From NCBI RefSeq assembly GCF_014196205.1, contig NZ_JACIDE010000008.1, positions 88,966 through 152,965 of the forward strand: a DNA stretch of 64,000 nt. The letters are read 5' to 3'. Numbering within the stretch: position 1 is the first letter of the stretch; every line of letters starts with the position of its first letter. Positions 19,428 to 28,962 of the stretch are shown in pieces. Under the pieces are notes generated by a model. It was not told the DNA's origin. It did no database searches and was given only the letters and a program-made list of their open reading frames with translations. The DNA is from Anoxybacteroides voinovskiense. Its GTDB lineage: Bacteria; Bacillota; Bacilli; Bacillales; Anoxybacillaceae. The translations under genes were made by a program, and so were the position numbers.

Positions 19428-20540
19428 TCACTTTTTATAAAACTCGGCAATTTTCTCGACAACGTATTGTTGTTGCTCTACTTTCAATTCTGGGAACATC
19501 GGCAATGATACCGCTTCTTTTGCTGCTTTTTCCGCTTCTGGAAGATCTCCTTCTTTATAGCCGAGCTCTTGGAATACTGGTTGTAAATGTAGCGGAAGCG
19601 GGTAATATACCATTGTCGCTACCCCGTTTTCTTTTAAGAACGCTTGCAGCTCGTCGCGTTTCGGTACACGAATCGTATATTGATGGAAAACGTGGTAATG
19701 ACCTTCTACTTCCACTGGCGTTACGACAACGTCACCAAGCATTTCATTTAATAGGTGTGTATACGTTGACGCGCGTTCACGACGCAATTCCGACCACTCA
19801 TTCAGGTGCGGGAATTTCACGTTTAAAATCGCTGCCTGCATTTCGTCTAAGCGGCTATTGTATCCTAAGACGTGATGATAATACTTTGGTTTACTTCCAT
19901 GCACACGAATGACGCGGCATTTTTCCGCAATTTCATCATCGTTCGTCACAATCATGCCGCCGTCCCCGTAAGCACCTAAGTTTTTCGTCGGGAAGAAGCT
20001 GTACGTTGCCGCCGTACCAAGCTCACCAACGTTTTTCCCTTTATATTTTGCGCCGATCGCTTGCGCAGCATCTTCAATGATAAAAAGCCCGTGCTTCTTC
20101 GCGATTTCTACAATTGGATCCATATCGGCCATTTGTCCGTATAAGTGAACCGGAAGAATCGCTTTCGTTTTTTCCGTAATCGCTTCTTCAATTTTTGCCG
20201 GATCGATGTTAAACGTGACTGGGTCAATGTCGACAAATACTGGTTTCGCTCCTGCGCGGACAATCGCACCGCCTGTTGCGAAAAATGTAAATGGCGTTGT
20301 AATTACTTCATCCCCAGGCCCTACCCCAGCGGCTTGTAATGCTATATGTATCGCATCGCTTCCATTCCCGCAGCCAATGCCGTGCTTGACGTTACTATAG
20401 GCCGCGACGTCGGTTTCTAACTTTTTGACATGATCGCCTAAAATAAAACGCGACGAGCTCATCACTTCGTCTAATACCGTTAACATTTCTGCGCGTAAAC
20501 GTTGATATTGCTCGCTTAAGTCTAACATTGGTACTTTCAT
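19428..20540 (-). CDS. DegT/DnrJ/EryC1 aminotransferase (WbpE-like)
   Basis: A 370-residue PLP enzyme making the 3-amino sugar from the 3-keto-uronate. Motifs: GCGNGSDAIHIALQAAG, TPFTFFATGGAIVRAGA, EDAAQAIGA and the PLP-lysine segment FFPTKNLGAYGDGG. The MLDLSEQYQRLRAEM start fits WbpE-type enzymes. It is the first gene of the minus-strand cluster after tagO, with AGGAGG before ATG 20540. Confidence 0.9.
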   Translation of the reverse strand: MKVPMLDLSEQYQRLRAEMLTVLDEVMSSSRFILGDHVKKLETDVAAYSNVKHGIGCGNGSDAIHIALQAAGVGPGDEVITTPFTFFATGGAIVRAGAKPVFVDIDPVTFNIDPAKIEEAITEKTKAILPVHLYGQMADMDPIVEIAKKHGLFIIEDAAQAIGAKYKGKNVGELGTAATYSFFPTKNLGAYGDGGMIVTNDDEIAEKCRVIRVHGSKPKYYHHVLGYNSRLDEMQAAILNVKFPHLNEWSELRRERASTYTHLLNEMLGDVVVTPVEVEGHYHVFHQYTIRVPKRDELQAFLKENGVATMVYYPLPLHLQPVFQELGYKEGDLPEAEKAAKEAVSLPMFPELKVEQQQYVVEKIAEFYKK

Positions 20541-20644
20541 GAAAATTCCTCCAATAAGTTGGTATCAATTTATAACACGTTTAGTTTATCACATTTTTTT
20601 CTTCATATAGTGCTCTTTTTTGACAAAATTCGTATATTGTTATC

Positions 20645-20682
20645 GAAAAAACCGTTTGTACCTACGAAAGACACAAACGGTC
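20645..20682 (-). terminator. Terminator of tagO
   Basis: On the minus strand ACCGTTTGT pairs with ACAAACGGT and runs straight into TTTTTTC, a textbook intrinsic terminator eleven bases after the tagO stop. It makes tagO a separate transcript from the cluster downstream. Confidence 0.85.
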
Positions 20683-20692
20683 AACCTGTTGT

Positions 20693-21775
20693 TTATCGGT
20701 GATCGCCATATACTTTTCTTCCGCCGCGAACAAGTTTGCGAACAATTGTCATAAACGGCTTGTACTGTTCATTGACAAGCCCGATTACTTCTGCCAATAC
20801 TTCTCCTAAAATGAGCAACCCGAAAAGAATTAACACCGATTGCCATAGCGTCGACGAAGAAAATAAAATCGCACTAACGCCAAACATAATGCCAAAGCAG
20901 TAAATAAGTAGAACCGTGTTTCGGTGCGAAAACCCAAGTGCCAATAATCGGTGGTGCAAATGTGATTTATCCGGCGCCGAAATCGGCTTTTTATTGACGA
21001 TGCGGCGGATAATCGCAAACGTCGTATCAAAAATTGGTACCCCTAAAATAATAACGGGTACGACAAAACTAAACAACGTCACACTTTTATACAGACCAAG
21101 AAGCGACAATACAGAAATGGCGTACCCTAAAAATAACGCGCCTGTATCGCCCATAAAAATTTTCGCTGGATGGAAGTTGTAGAATAAAAAGCCAATAATG
21201 CTGCCTAATATAATAAGGGATAAAGTAAAAATCAACATCTTGCCCGCCATTCCGGCTAGCGTGGCAATCGTCGCAATCCCAATAGCAGAAATACCTGCCG
21301 AAAGGCCATCAAGACCGTCAATTAAATTAATTGCGTTCGTAATGCCAACAATCCAAAAAACAGTCACTGGATAACTCCATAGCCCAATATCAAATTTACC
21401 TATAAATGGAATCGATAGCAATTCCACCTTTAATCCTGACGCGACAACGAGACAAGCCGCCAATAACTGTCCAAGAAACTTGACCCTTGGCGAAAGCTCG
21501 TACAAATCATCCAGCATTCCAATCAAAACGATTAAGATGGCGCCAACCGTAATGCCTGTCACTTTCTCGTGATACACCCCTCCGACAAAATAACCGACGG
21601 TGACACCAATAAAAATCGCCAATCCCCCGAGACGCGGCATAATACGCGTATGCACTTTTCGCTCATTCGGTTTGTCGATTGCACCGATTTTAATCGCAAA
21701 CTTTATCACCAAAGGCGTCACAGCAATAACTGTCAGAAATGACACAAAAAACGCCAAAATTGCTTGCATGTTCAT
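20693..21775 (-). CDS. tagO: Undecaprenyl-phosphate GlcNAc-1-phosphate transferase
   Basis: A 360-residue MraY/WecA-family membrane enzyme with about eleven helices that starts glycopolymer synthesis by moving GlcNAc-1-P onto undecaprenyl phosphate. Conserved cytoplasmic motifs: DKPNERKVH, GMLDDLYELSP, NAINLIDGLDGLSAG, FMGDTGALFLGY and the HLHHRLL histidine motif. B. subtilis tagO is the neighbour of yvhJ; here the polymer cluster lies between them. It could prime both teichoic acid and the diacetamido-uronate polymer, since a GlcNAc primer suits either. Confidence 0.93.
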   Translation of the reverse strand: MNMQAILAFFVSFLTVIAVTPLVIKFAIKIGAIDKPNERKVHTRIMPRLGGLAIFIGVTVGYFVGGVYHEKVTGITVGAILIVLIGMLDDLYELSPRVKFLGQLLAACLVVASGLKVELLSIPFIGKFDIGLWSYPVTVFWIVGITNAINLIDGLDGLSAGISAIGIATIATLAGMAGKMLIFTLSLIILGSIIGFLFYNFHPAKIFMGDTGALFLGYAISVLSLLGLYKSVTLFSFVVPVIILGVPIFDTTFAIIRRIVNKKPISAPDKSHLHHRLLALGFSHRNTVLLIYCFGIMFGVSAILFSSSTLWQSVLILFGLLILGEVLAEVIGLVNEQYKPFMTIVRKLVRGGRKVYGDHR

Positions 21776-21818
21776 AAACAGATCACCTTTGACCTATAAA
21801 TAGTTACACATCATTTTT

Positions 21819-21846
21819 ATGTTACCACATAAGCGGCGTAAATCAA
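21819..21846 (-). promoter_or_regulatory. Putative sigma-A promoter of tagO
   Basis: On the minus strand TTGATT, 16 bases, TAACAT. The start codon of tagO lies about 40 bases further on. Hexamers match at four and five of six positions. Confidence 0.5.
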
Positions 21847-21928
21847 TCTTTTTTTGCTTCAAAACATTCGGCAAGTTTGGATAATCCAATGGATATTTGT
21901 ATTTTTTTCCTAATACAATTCCATGCAG

Positions 21929-21955
21929 TTGCACTTTGCCATAGTATGTTATAAT
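21929..21955 (+). promoter_or_regulatory. Putative promoter of secA2-slaP
   Basis: TTGCAC (21929-21934) and a perfect TATAAT (21950-21955), with the extended TG motif before the -10. The 15-base spacing is short, which the extended -10 may offset. It lies 35 bases before the secA2 start. Confidence 0.5.
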
Positions 21956-21990
21956 TCGTCTAGGAATGAATTTAAGTAGGAGAGGGAACT

Positions 21991-24375
21991 ATGCTAACAA
22001 AAGTGAAAGAGCTGTTTAACGAAAGTGCCCGCGATATCAAACGGTTGCGCAAACTTGTTGACAAAGTGAACGAGCAAGAAACATACGTCGCTTCGTTAAA
22101 CGATGAACAGTTGAAAGCAAAAACGATGGAGTTTAAAGAACGTCTCCAGCAAGGACAAACATTAGATGATTTAAAAATTGAAGCGTTTGCTGTCGTGCGC
22201 GAAGCCGCAAAACGCGTGCTTGGACTTCGCCATTATGACGTACAGCTAATCGGCGGCTTCGTTTTACATGAAGGAAATATTGCGGAAATGCAAACGGGAG
22301 AAGGAAAAACGTTAGTTGCGACGCTTCCGAGTTATTTGCACGCCCTTGAAGGAAAAGGGGTGCATATTATTACCGCCAACGAATATTTAGCGCGGCGCGA
22401 CCGAGAACAAATGGGGAAAGTGTTCGAATTTTTAGGGCTGTCTGTCGGCCTAAACATTTCGCAAATCTCTCCGCAAGCGAAAAAAGAAGCGTATCAAGCG
22501 GACATTACATACGGAACAGGGACGGAATTTGGCTTCGATTATTTGCGCGACAATATGATCTATGATATTCGCGAGAAAGTGCAGCGCAAGCTTCATTACG
22601 CCATCGTCGATGAAATTGACAGCATTTTAATCGATGAAGCGCGCACGCCGCTCATTATCGCAAACAAATCGAGCATCGGCGCTGAATTGTTCCAAGTAAC
22701 CGCACAAATCGTTCGGCAATTTAAGCAAGACGAAGATTACGAATTGTATCCAGAAACAAAACAAATCTTTTTAACCGACGCTGGAGCAGCAAAAATTGAA
22801 CAAGCGTTTGGCATTGATAACTTATACGATGCCGAGCATCAAGCGTTGTTGCATAACGTTATGCAATCGCTGCGCGCGTTTGTGATTATGAAACGCGATG
22901 TCGACTATATCGTCAAAGACGGAAAAGTGCTTCTCGTTGACCAATTCACTGGACGCATTATGGAAGGACGGACGTTCAGCGATGGGCTTCATCAAGCAAT
23001 TGAAGCGAAAGAAGGTGTCGAGATTACAGAAGAAAACGACGTGCAAGCAACGATTACCATCCAAAACTACTTCCGCATGTACGAAAAATTATGCGGCATG
23101 ACAGGAAGCGCAACCCCGTCGAAAGACGAGTTTTGGGACACGTATCATTTGCATGTCGTCACCATTCCAACAAACAAGCCACGGCGCCGTGTGGACATGG
23201 ACGATCTCGTCTATCGCACATATGAAGCGAAAGCGAAAAAAATTGTTGCTGAAGTAAAAAAAATGCACGATCTCGGTCGCCCTGTCTTAATCGGGACGAC
23301 ATCGATTGCGCAGTCGGAACGATTGTCAAAGTATTTAACGAAACATGGCATTCAACACCAAATTTTGAATGCGAAAACAGAAGAAGACGAAGCACGAATC
23401 ATTGCCCTTGCTGGACAAAAAGGGCAAGTGATGCTCGCAACTAACATGGCAGGACGAGGAACAGATATTTTATTAGGAGAAGGCGTCGCAGAGCTTGGCG
23501 GCTTGCATATTATCGGCACTGAACGTCATGAAAGCAACCGGATCGACATGCAGCTGCGCGGTCGTGCGGGACGACAAGGAGACCCAGGCTCTTCGCAATT
23601 TATCATTTCGTTAGAAGATGAACTGTTCAAATCATATGATAAGGAAGAGCTAGAAAAATGGCTTAGCAAAGTGAAAACAAATGACGAGGGGCTCGTTATT
23701 TCTCCAGACCCTGTAAAATTTGTCCGCAAAGTGCAAGAAACAGTCGAACACGCACATTATTCGGCTCGCGCCCATTTATTAAAGCTCGACTCTGTCATCG
23801 ATCGACAAAGCAAAATCATCTATCAAATGCGCGACCGCATTTTAGCGTGTGAACCGACAGAGATGATGGCAGAAATACTGGAGTATATCAAAAACTATTT
23901 AACACAAACAATCGAAAAATATTGTTTGCCAGACGTTTTTTATGAGGAATGGAACACGAAAGGCTTGTATGAAGAATTGTCGTTCGTATTTTTACGCTTC
24001 CATAAAACGTGCGACGATTTAAAAGAACTAGAAAAAGAGCAGATCGAACAAATCGTTTTCGAAGAATATGAGAAACTAAAAGAAGACTTATTCACACTAA
24101 AAGACGACGAGTCGCTTGCCGCTCAGCTCAAACGATTTATGATTCAAACAATCGATTCGCACTGGATTCGTCATCTCGATACGATTACGAACATAAAAGA
24201 TGGCATCCATTTGCGTGGATACGGCCAAGAAGACCCGTACCGCCTATTTGAAATCGAGGCGTTTCATGAATTTGTCCATCTCCAGCAAGAAATTCAAGCC
24301 GATATTTCGATTCGCTTTATGAACTACGTCAAAAACCAATTTGAGTTAGACGGCAATGAGGAGGGTACGGAATGA
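21991..24375 (+). CDS. secA2: Accessory Sec translocase ATPase SecA2 (Bacillus type)
   Basis: ATPase motor that drives export of a subset of proteins, S-layer proteins in B. anthracis. It has 794 residues, shorter than SecA1. Walker [12 protein letters not shown] (about 98-108), DEAD-like [19 protein letters not shown], the helicase motif [17 protein letters not shown] and [17 protein letters not shown] are intact. It ends [11 protein letters not shown] without the cysteine zinc-finger of SecA1, which fits SecA2. It shares an ATGA overlap with slaP, and no secY2 is near. The paired slaP makes the Bacillus-type accessory system likely. Confidence 0.92.
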   Translation: MLTKVKELFNESARDIKRLRKLVDKVNEQETYVASLNDEQLKAKTMEFKERLQQGQTLDDLKIEAFAVVREAAKRVLGLRHYDVQLIGGFVLHEGNIAEMQTGEGKTLVATLPSYLHALEGKGVHIITANEYLARRDREQMGKVFEFLGLSVGLNISQISPQAKKEAYQADITYGTGTEFGFDYLRDNMIYDIREKVQRKLHYAIVDEIDSILIDEARTPLIIANKSSIGAELFQVTAQIVRQFKQDEDYELYPETKQIFLTDAGAAKIEQAFGIDNLYDAEHQALLHNVMQSLRAFVIMKRDVDYIVKDGKVLLVDQFTGRIMEGRTFSDGLHQAIEAKEGVEITEENDVQATITIQNYFRMYEKLCGMTGSATPSKDEFWDTYHLHVVTIPTNKPRRRVDMDDLVYRTYEAKAKKIVAEVKKMHDLGRPVLIGTTSIAQSERLSKYLTKHGIQHQILNAKTEEDEARIIALAGQKGQVMLATNMAGRGTDILLGEGVAELGGLHIIGTERHESNRIDMQLRGRAGRQGDPGSSQFIISLEDELFKSYDKEELEKWLSKVKTNDEGLVISPDPVKFVRKVQETVEHAHYSARAHLLKLDSVIDRQSKIIYQMRDRILACEPTEMMAEILEYIKNYLTQTIEKYCLPDVFYEEWNTKGLYEELSFVFLRFHKTCDDLKELEKEQIEQIVFEEYEKLKEDLFTLKDDESLAAQLKRFMIQTIDSHWIRHLDTITNIKDGIHLRGYGQEDPYRLFEIEAFHEFVHLQQEIQADISIRFMNYVKNQFELDGNEEGTE

Positions 24376-25253
24376 TTTTTAAACGAAAAACAAAAACAGC
24401 AGCACCGAATGCAGAAGCACTTTCTCATTCGACTTCTAAGGAAGAACAAACGATAGAGGAAGTAAAGACAACGCTATCGTTCCATCCGGACTGGGACGTA
24501 TCGCCACAGGAGCGATACGTCTACCAGTTTCATCACCAGCAGCTTCCGCCGCTAAAACCGAATCAACTTTCCATTTCGGGAATGAAGCTGATTGAATACA
24601 ACGACGGGTTTGTTGTCGTCGCCTTTTTACGAAGCACACTGCCGAAACCAGTCCGGTTTGAGCAAATCAACTTGCTGCTTTTAGATGAGAACGGACAAGC
24701 CATCGCCAAGCGGGCATTTGCGATGGACAGCTTTGGGGAGCTTCCGCCGATGACCGCAAGACCGTGGCGCTTCCTCTTCTCGGCGGAAGATAAACTCGTA
24801 GACAAAATTCCACAGGAAGGGTGGAAGATTGCGTTTGAACTAAAACAAGCTCCGAAGCGCGAAGACCATCGCCTCGATTTAGAAGCAAGCTGGGAACAAG
24901 CGTTATCGACGCAGCAACGCGAACATTTACAAAAATTAATCGAAACATTGCCGCCGCTTTCTGTCGGAGAAATTAACTTTATGGGGCTTGAAGCAAAACT
25001 CAATGAAAAGCGCGATTTAGTCGTCACGTTGCTCATTCGCAACGGAAGCGACAAACATATTCAGCTCGAGCAAATCCCGCTCGTCGTGGAAGATGCGTCT
25101 GGCGATGTCATTTGCAAAGGGGTATTTCAGCTAGAGCAATTCGAAGTAAAAGCGAATACAAGTAAACCGTGGACGTTTATTTTCCCAGCTACTCTATTGC
25201 TAAAAGAAGATGTGAATTTAACGAAATGGAAAGTATACCCGCCAAAAGCATAA
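24372..25253 (+). CDS. slaP: Accessory Sec S-layer assembly protein SlaP
   Basis: A 293-residue cytoplasmic protein made of two copies of a SLAP-type domain (about 35-140 and 160-290). They share the patterns [20 protein letters not shown] versus [19 protein letters not shown], and RPWRFLF versus KPWTFIF. In B. anthracis SlaP works with SecA2 in secreting S-layer proteins. No S-layer structural gene is seen in this window, so the client must lie elsewhere. No signal peptide. Translational coupling to secA2 through a 4-base overlap. Confidence 0.88.
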   Translation: MIFKRKTKTAAPNAEALSHSTSKEEQTIEEVKTTLSFHPDWDVSPQERYVYQFHHQQLPPLKPNQLSISGMKLIEYNDGFVVVAFLRSTLPKPVRFEQINLLLLDENGQAIAKRAFAMDSFGELPPMTARPWRFLFSAEDKLVDKIPQEGWKIAFELKQAPKREDHRLDLEASWEQALSTQQREHLQKLIETLPPLSVGEINFMGLEAKLNEKRDLVVTLLIRNGSDKHIQLEQIPLVVEDASGDVICKGVFQLEQFEVKANTSKPWTFIFPATLLLKEDVNLTKWKVYPPKA

Positions 25254-25336
25254 GAAAAGCGCGTAAACTTCGCTAAATAGGTTTAACCGTCCCAGCGCTA
25301 GACGGAGCGAATTCCACCGATGTGAGCTTTAAAGAC

Positions 25337-25391
25337 AAAAAAGATGCTGTTTCGAGCAGGGAAAACTCCTTGCTTCAAACAGCATCTTTTT
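25337..25391. terminator. Bidirectional terminator between slaP and the NlpC gene
   Basis: A 15-bp outer stem, AAAAAGATGCTGTTT with AAACAGCATCTTTTT, plus an inner GAGCA/TGCTT stem. Runs of A and T on both sides suit the two convergent genes. Confidence 0.85.
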
Positions 25392-25396
25392 ATGTA

Positions 25397-25879
25397 TTAA
25401 TGCCAGCCAAGGCGGTTATAGCTTTGTAACGCAGCCACTTCTTCGTCGCTGTCGAAGTAACGGCGCGCTCCTAAATATGTTTTTCGCCAATACGACTCAT
25501 CTAAATCAGAGATAATGACCCCTTTATCGCTTGCATGGATAAATTTATCGTCCCCGATGTAAATGCCCGTATGAGAAGCCGTTTTTTTATACGTCGTAAA
25601 AAAGACTAAGTCGCCAACAGCCAACTCTTCTTTCGACACTTTCTTTCCGCGCCGGTACTGCTCTTCTGCTGTTCTCGGAAGGGAAACACCAAACTCTTGG
25701 TATACATACGTGACAAATCCAGAACAATCAAAACCTTTCGGCGTCTTTCCGCCCCATTTATACGGAACGCCGACGTATTGCTTGCTAAATGCAACGATGT
25801 CTAATTCTTCCGCAAACGCATAATGCCCGCTCAAAAACACAAAAAGTGAAACGATTACCATCGCCAGCCGTTGTTTCAT
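25397..25879 (-). CDS. NlpC/P60 family (C40) cell-wall endopeptidase
   Basis: Small exported peptidoglycan hydrolase, 160 residues, cutting gamma-D-Glu-diamino acid type bonds. A signal peptide (1-23, ending YAFA) is followed at once by the catalytic domain. It has Cys in KGFDCSGFV, His in SHTGIYIG and the third polar residue in FIHAS. No LysM or SH3 targeting domain is present. A WalR-like box about 140 bases upstream suggests control by WalRK, as known for several Bacillus wall hydrolases. Confidence 0.9.
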   Translation of the reverse strand: MKQRLAMVIVSLFVFLSGHYAFAEELDIVAFSKQYVGVPYKWGGKTPKGFDCSGFVTYVYQEFGVSLPRTAEEQYRRGKKVSKEELAVGDLVFFTTYKKTASHTGIYIGDDKFIHASDKGVIISDLDESYWRKTYLGARRYFDSDEEVAALQSYNRLGWH

Positions 25880-26018
25880 TTGTCTCCCCCTATCAAAGCA
25901 ACTCGCTCTTTCCCTTTGAAATCGGTTGCAAATCCAGTTGTTTCATTCCACCTCACCAAAATTCTACCTTATTTCTTTCCGTTATTGTGTTTCATTCCTA
26001 TTAAAAATTCATGGTTAT

Positions 26019-26035
26019 ATTACATTTTCGTTACA
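26019..26035 (-). promoter_or_regulatory. Candidate WalR (YycF) binding box
   Basis: On the minus strand TGTAAC, five bases, TGTAAT. This fits the published WalR consensus of two TGTWAH hexamers five bases apart without a mismatch. It lies upstream of the NlpC/P60 hydrolase gene and in its orientation. The rest of the gap to 26083 is AT-rich. Confidence 0.5.
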
Positions 26036-26082
26036 ACATTTACTATTAAATTGCAAAGTTCTACAAATTTTTTAATAGAAAA

Positions 26083-26108
26083 AGCCGGCTCCCGTACGAG
26101 AACCGGCT
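26083..26108 (-). terminator. Terminator of the S41 protease operon
   Basis: Minus strand: AGCCGG and CCGGCT, with inner CTC/GAG pairs, followed by TTTTTCTATT. It lies just after the protease stop. Confidence 0.85.
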
Positions 26109-26115
26109 GTAACGC

Positions 26116-27519
26116 TTATTTTGCCACACTAAATTCGACATACGCTCCTTTTTTCATCAAAACGCCATCTTTGCTTTTCACCGTCGGCGGAACGACTAAC
26201 AAATAGGATGTCCCCTTTTTCAACAAGCTTTTCGGCTTCATGACAAGCTGCGTTCCTTTGCTCACTTGCACCGTTACCGGCACTTCTTGCCCGCCTAGTT
26301 CATATAGCTTAATACCGAGTTTGCTTGTATCGCTAATTGCTAGTTTACGAGAAAATTTCATCGTGAATTGTTTATTCGTCGGTACGTTTCGTAACTTCCC
26401 TAGCGATTGATACGCACGATACTGTTTTAAAAGCAAATCACGATGCGCCGCATACAATTCTTTATTCACTGCCGTCCACACATCCGGCTTCACTCCAACT
26501 TCGTGAATCGTCGTTCCGTTCGGAGAGAAGAAGCGAGCCACTGTCAGTTTCAAAACACTTCCATCGGTCAATTGAAAAATTTGCTGCATCGAGCCTTTTC
26601 CGAACGTTCGTTGTCCGTATAATACTGCTGCCTTCTGATCTTTCACAGCCGCTGCGACCATTTCAGAAGCGCTAGCACTTGAAGCGTTGACAAGCATGTC
26701 AATTGGACCGTTCATTTTGACGGATTGTGCAATGGCGTCATATACTTCTGGGACGTTCGAACGGTCGCGCAGCTGAAACGCTTTTGTCACGTTTGGGAAA
26801 AAGCCAAGAATTTGCTGAGCGGCATCTACGTACCCTCCTGGATTGTTGCGCACATCAAAAATCCATCCTTTCACCCCAGAAAGAGAGCGAATTGCTTGAG
26901 CAATCTCGTCCACTGAACCACTATCAAAACTGTACAAGCGAATGTAGCCAATATTACCTGCTAATCTAGAAAACTCAACATTCGGCCAGTTAATTTTCTC
27001 GCGCGTGACATCAAGCGTTAACGTTTCGTTTGTGGTTGGACGAAGCACCTTTAGATGAGCCGTTGTTCCCTCTTGCCCAGTGATGAGCGCCACCACCTGT
27101 TCGCTCGTTTTTCCTGCTAACGATTGACCATCTACTTCTGTAATCACATCGCCTGCGCGCAAGCCGGAACGCTCTGCCGGACCCCCTTTTAGCACAGATG
27201 TCACTTTGATTCCTGCGGTATCCATATCAAACGTAATACCAATCCCAACGAAATCCATGTTAATGGAGTCAAGGAATTGTTGATATTCCTGTGCCGTCAT
27301 ATACGTCGAATATTTGTCTAAATGTTGGACGATTTCTTGCGGTGTGGAGCCGTTCAATACGTTTTCGTTGACAACGTCCACATAATAATCGCGAATGTAC
27401 TGGCGAATTTCATCAAGTGTACTTGTCGATGTCGTTTCCGCTGAAACACTGAACGCAGACGTCGTCAATGAAAATAAAAAAACAAACGGAATAAAAAATT
27501 TTCTCATCATTTCCCGCAT
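26116..27519 (-). CDS. S41 family C-terminal processing peptidase
   Basis: Exported or membrane-anchored serine protease of the Ctp/Tsp family, 467 residues. ATG 27519 is preferred to the GTG three bases upstream because AAGGGG is then seven bases away. Signal segment about 5-28. A PDZ domain (about 85-165) includes GIGITF and AERSGLRAGDVI. The protease core has FDVRNNPGGYVDAA, the catalytic Ser in SSASASEMVAAAVKD and the Lys in RTFGKGSMQQ. The last 90 residues form an Ig-like/Big_5-type domain instead of the usual peptidoglycan-binding domain. It lies 28 bp after the SbsC-N-like gene, so they are co-transcribed. Confidence 0.88.
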   Translation of the reverse strand: MREMMRKFFIPFVFLFSLTTSAFSVSAETTSTSTLDEIRQYIRDYYVDVVNENVLNGSTPQEIVQHLDKYSTYMTAQEYQQFLDSINMDFVGIGITFDMDTAGIKVTSVLKGGPAERSGLRAGDVITEVDGQSLAGKTSEQVVALITGQEGTTAHLKVLRPTTNETLTLDVTREKINWPNVEFSRLAGNIGYIRLYSFDSGSVDEIAQAIRSLSGVKGWIFDVRNNPGGYVDAAQQILGFFPNVTKAFQLRDRSNVPEVYDAIAQSVKMNGPIDMLVNASSASASEMVAAAVKDQKAAVLYGQRTFGKGSMQQIFQLTDGSVLKLTVARFFSPNGTTIHEVGVKPDVWTAVNKELYAAHRDLLLKQYRAYQSLGKLRNVPTNKQFTMKFSRKLAISDTSKLGIKLYELGGQEVPVTVQVSKGTQLVMKPKSLLKKGTSYLLVVPPTVKSKDGVLMKKGAYVEFSVAK

Positions 27520-27547
27520 CACTATTCCCCTTCTTTCGCAAGGTCGT

Positions 27548-28282
27548 TTACTGTACTTCTAAAATAACTGGTGCTTGAAACTCTTCTAAATAACGACTTA
27601 GGGCAGCTTTTGCCTTTGCATCTTTTACATGCGGCAACCATTGTTCACAAAGCAAAAGCAACCGCTCCGCTTTTGCGATATCCTCTTGTTCATAAGCTGT
27701 GAGGATGCCATCAAACGCCAACATAATGTTCATCGGATAAAACGCTCGCTGTTTTGCCGCTTCCGCTGGTCGAACGAACGTATTTGTCATCTTTTGGCGT
27801 ACAGAAGACCCGCTCACCTTTTGAATGAGCGCCTTCGTCTTTTTCAATTGTTGGTCAAAAGAAGCATACGCATCATACACCGTTTCTACTTTTCCTAATG
27901 CTAGTGACTGCTCGATGTGCGATTTGTCCGACAAAAGCCGCTCTCCGCTTTCCATCGCACGAATATAGTACGACGCTTGAACAATCGTGCGATTTACTGC
28001 TTTTAGCCGCTCACGATAGCGCTGTTTCATTTCACCTTCCTTTAATTGCTCGACTTGCCGTTTTGTTTCGTAATAGCTCTTCTTTGCCTTGTTATACAAG
28101 GCATACGGTTTGGACAATTGGCGGGAGTGGATCGTTTGTTCTAACTGTTCGGCATAGCGTTCTAGTTTCCCGATATCTGAAGATAACGATGCTGCTTCGA
28201 CAGCACGCACGGGAAACGCTGCCGCTAGGAGAACAAGCAAAAACAAAGCAGCGAACATTCGCCGGATGTTCGAGTGGTTCAT
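27548..28282 (-). CDS. Exported helical protein resembling the SbsC N-terminal wall-binding domain
   Basis: The 244-residue product starts at ATG 28282, six bases after AGGTG. The upstream ATG touches the ribosome site. Signal peptide about 1-32. The mature part is all helical and Lys/Gln-rich. From memory it lines up along most of its length with the N-terminal domain of G. stearothermophilus S-layer protein SbsC, which binds secondary cell-wall polymer: ALYNKAKKSYYE, then YDAYASFDQQLKKTKALIQKV, then RQKMTNTF. Unlike SbsC no Ig-like assembly part follows, so this is a free-standing wall-binding module. It precedes the S41 protease in one operon. Confidence 0.65.
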   Translation of the reverse strand: MNHSNIRRMFAALFLLVLLAAAFPVRAVEAASLSSDIGKLERYAEQLEQTIHSRQLSKPYALYNKAKKSYYETKRQVEQLKEGEMKQRYRERLKAVNRTIVQASYYIRAMESGERLLSDKSHIEQSLALGKVETVYDAYASFDQQLKKTKALIQKVSGSSVRQKMTNTFVRPAEAAKQRAFYPMNIMLAFDGILTAYEQEDIAKAERLLLLCEQWLPHVKDAKAKAALSRYLEEFQAPVILEVQ

Positions 28283-28389
28283 GACATTCACCTACTATTC
28301 TTGTAAATATATACTTCATTTTAATAGAATATCTGCCAAATGAAAACAACAATTGTTTTTTATTTTTTGAAATAAGCGGCAACAATAGA

Positions 28390-28415
28390 AAAACAAGGGG
28401 AATACCCCTTGTTTT
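28390..28415 (-). terminator. Terminator of the 131-aa protein gene
   Basis: AAAACAAGGGG and CCCCTTGTTTT form an 11-bp stem with loop AATA. The stem runs into the stop codon of the gene at 28415. It would also stop plus-strand transcription. Confidence 0.8.
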
Positions 28416-28810
28416 TACGTAAAATCTGGCCAGTTTATTTGCTGTTCATCGCCTTCAATTTTCGCTAACGTCCGATAACGGAACGGAAGCAGTTCCTTGT
28501 CAGTCTTATGTAAAAATGGTTTGGCGAGTTCAAACGGAATTAAATCAAATTGTTCTTTGTTTTCCGCAATCAAGTATAACCCAACAACTTGCCCTTTGTT
28601 CGACAAATCTAACGTGAGGAACGCCGGATAATACGTTCCGTCGTTTGCTTCGAGCACCGCTTTCGCCGTTACTAAGCCATCCCCTTCTATTTCCACGTCA
28701 TCATTTTCGATTTTTTCCAATATCTTAACAACCCAGCCTTGCTTTTTATAACCTCCGATTAATTTAGGAGGGTTTTCTTGTAGTTGCTTCCATACTTCTT
28801 GATTTGTCAT
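28415..28810 (-). CDS. Conserved hypothetical cytoplasmic protein, 131 aa
   Basis: Not recognised. It has 131 residues, acidic, with no signal peptide or membrane helix. The fold is probably mixed alpha/beta: an N-terminal helix (TNQEVWKQLQENPP), then alternating strands such as LVTAKAVLEANDG and YYPAFLTLDLSNKG, ending RTLAKIEGDEQQINWPDFT. GGAGGGGG lies about eleven bases before ATG 28810. It has its own terminator and stands alone between wall-protein genes. Confidence 0.6.
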   Translation of the reverse strand: MTNQEVWKQLQENPPKLIGGYKKQGWVVKILEKIENDDVEIEGDGLVTAKAVLEANDGTYYPAFLTLDLSNKGQVVGLYLIAENKEQFDLIPFELAKPFLHKTDKELLPFRYRTLAKIEGDEQQINWPDFT

Positions 28811-28942
28811 AAGCGTGTAACCCCCTCCGCTTTCCTACAATTTTTCAAGCGATTCTGTTTTATCATATACATACTTTCGCGAGAAATGCAAACGTTTTTC
28901 GTTGGAAATTGAAGTCATCCCACCTGTTCAAGAAAGAAAAAA

Positions 28943-28962
28943 GGGGCGTAAAAATAAGCCCC
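28943..28962 (-). terminator. Terminator of the phosphodiester glycosidase gene
   Basis: Minus strand GGGGC and GCCCC around an AT loop, followed by TTTTTTC. It overlaps the stop codon. Confidence 0.8.

Noticed and set aside
21991..24375. Housekeeping SecA1
   Set aside because: Length is only 794 residues, the C-terminal zinc-finger is missing, and slaP overlaps it. These point to SecA2.
25258..25336. Possible relative of the 49311 structured repeat after slaP
   Set aside because: Only short GC-rich words are shared and no matching fold was found.
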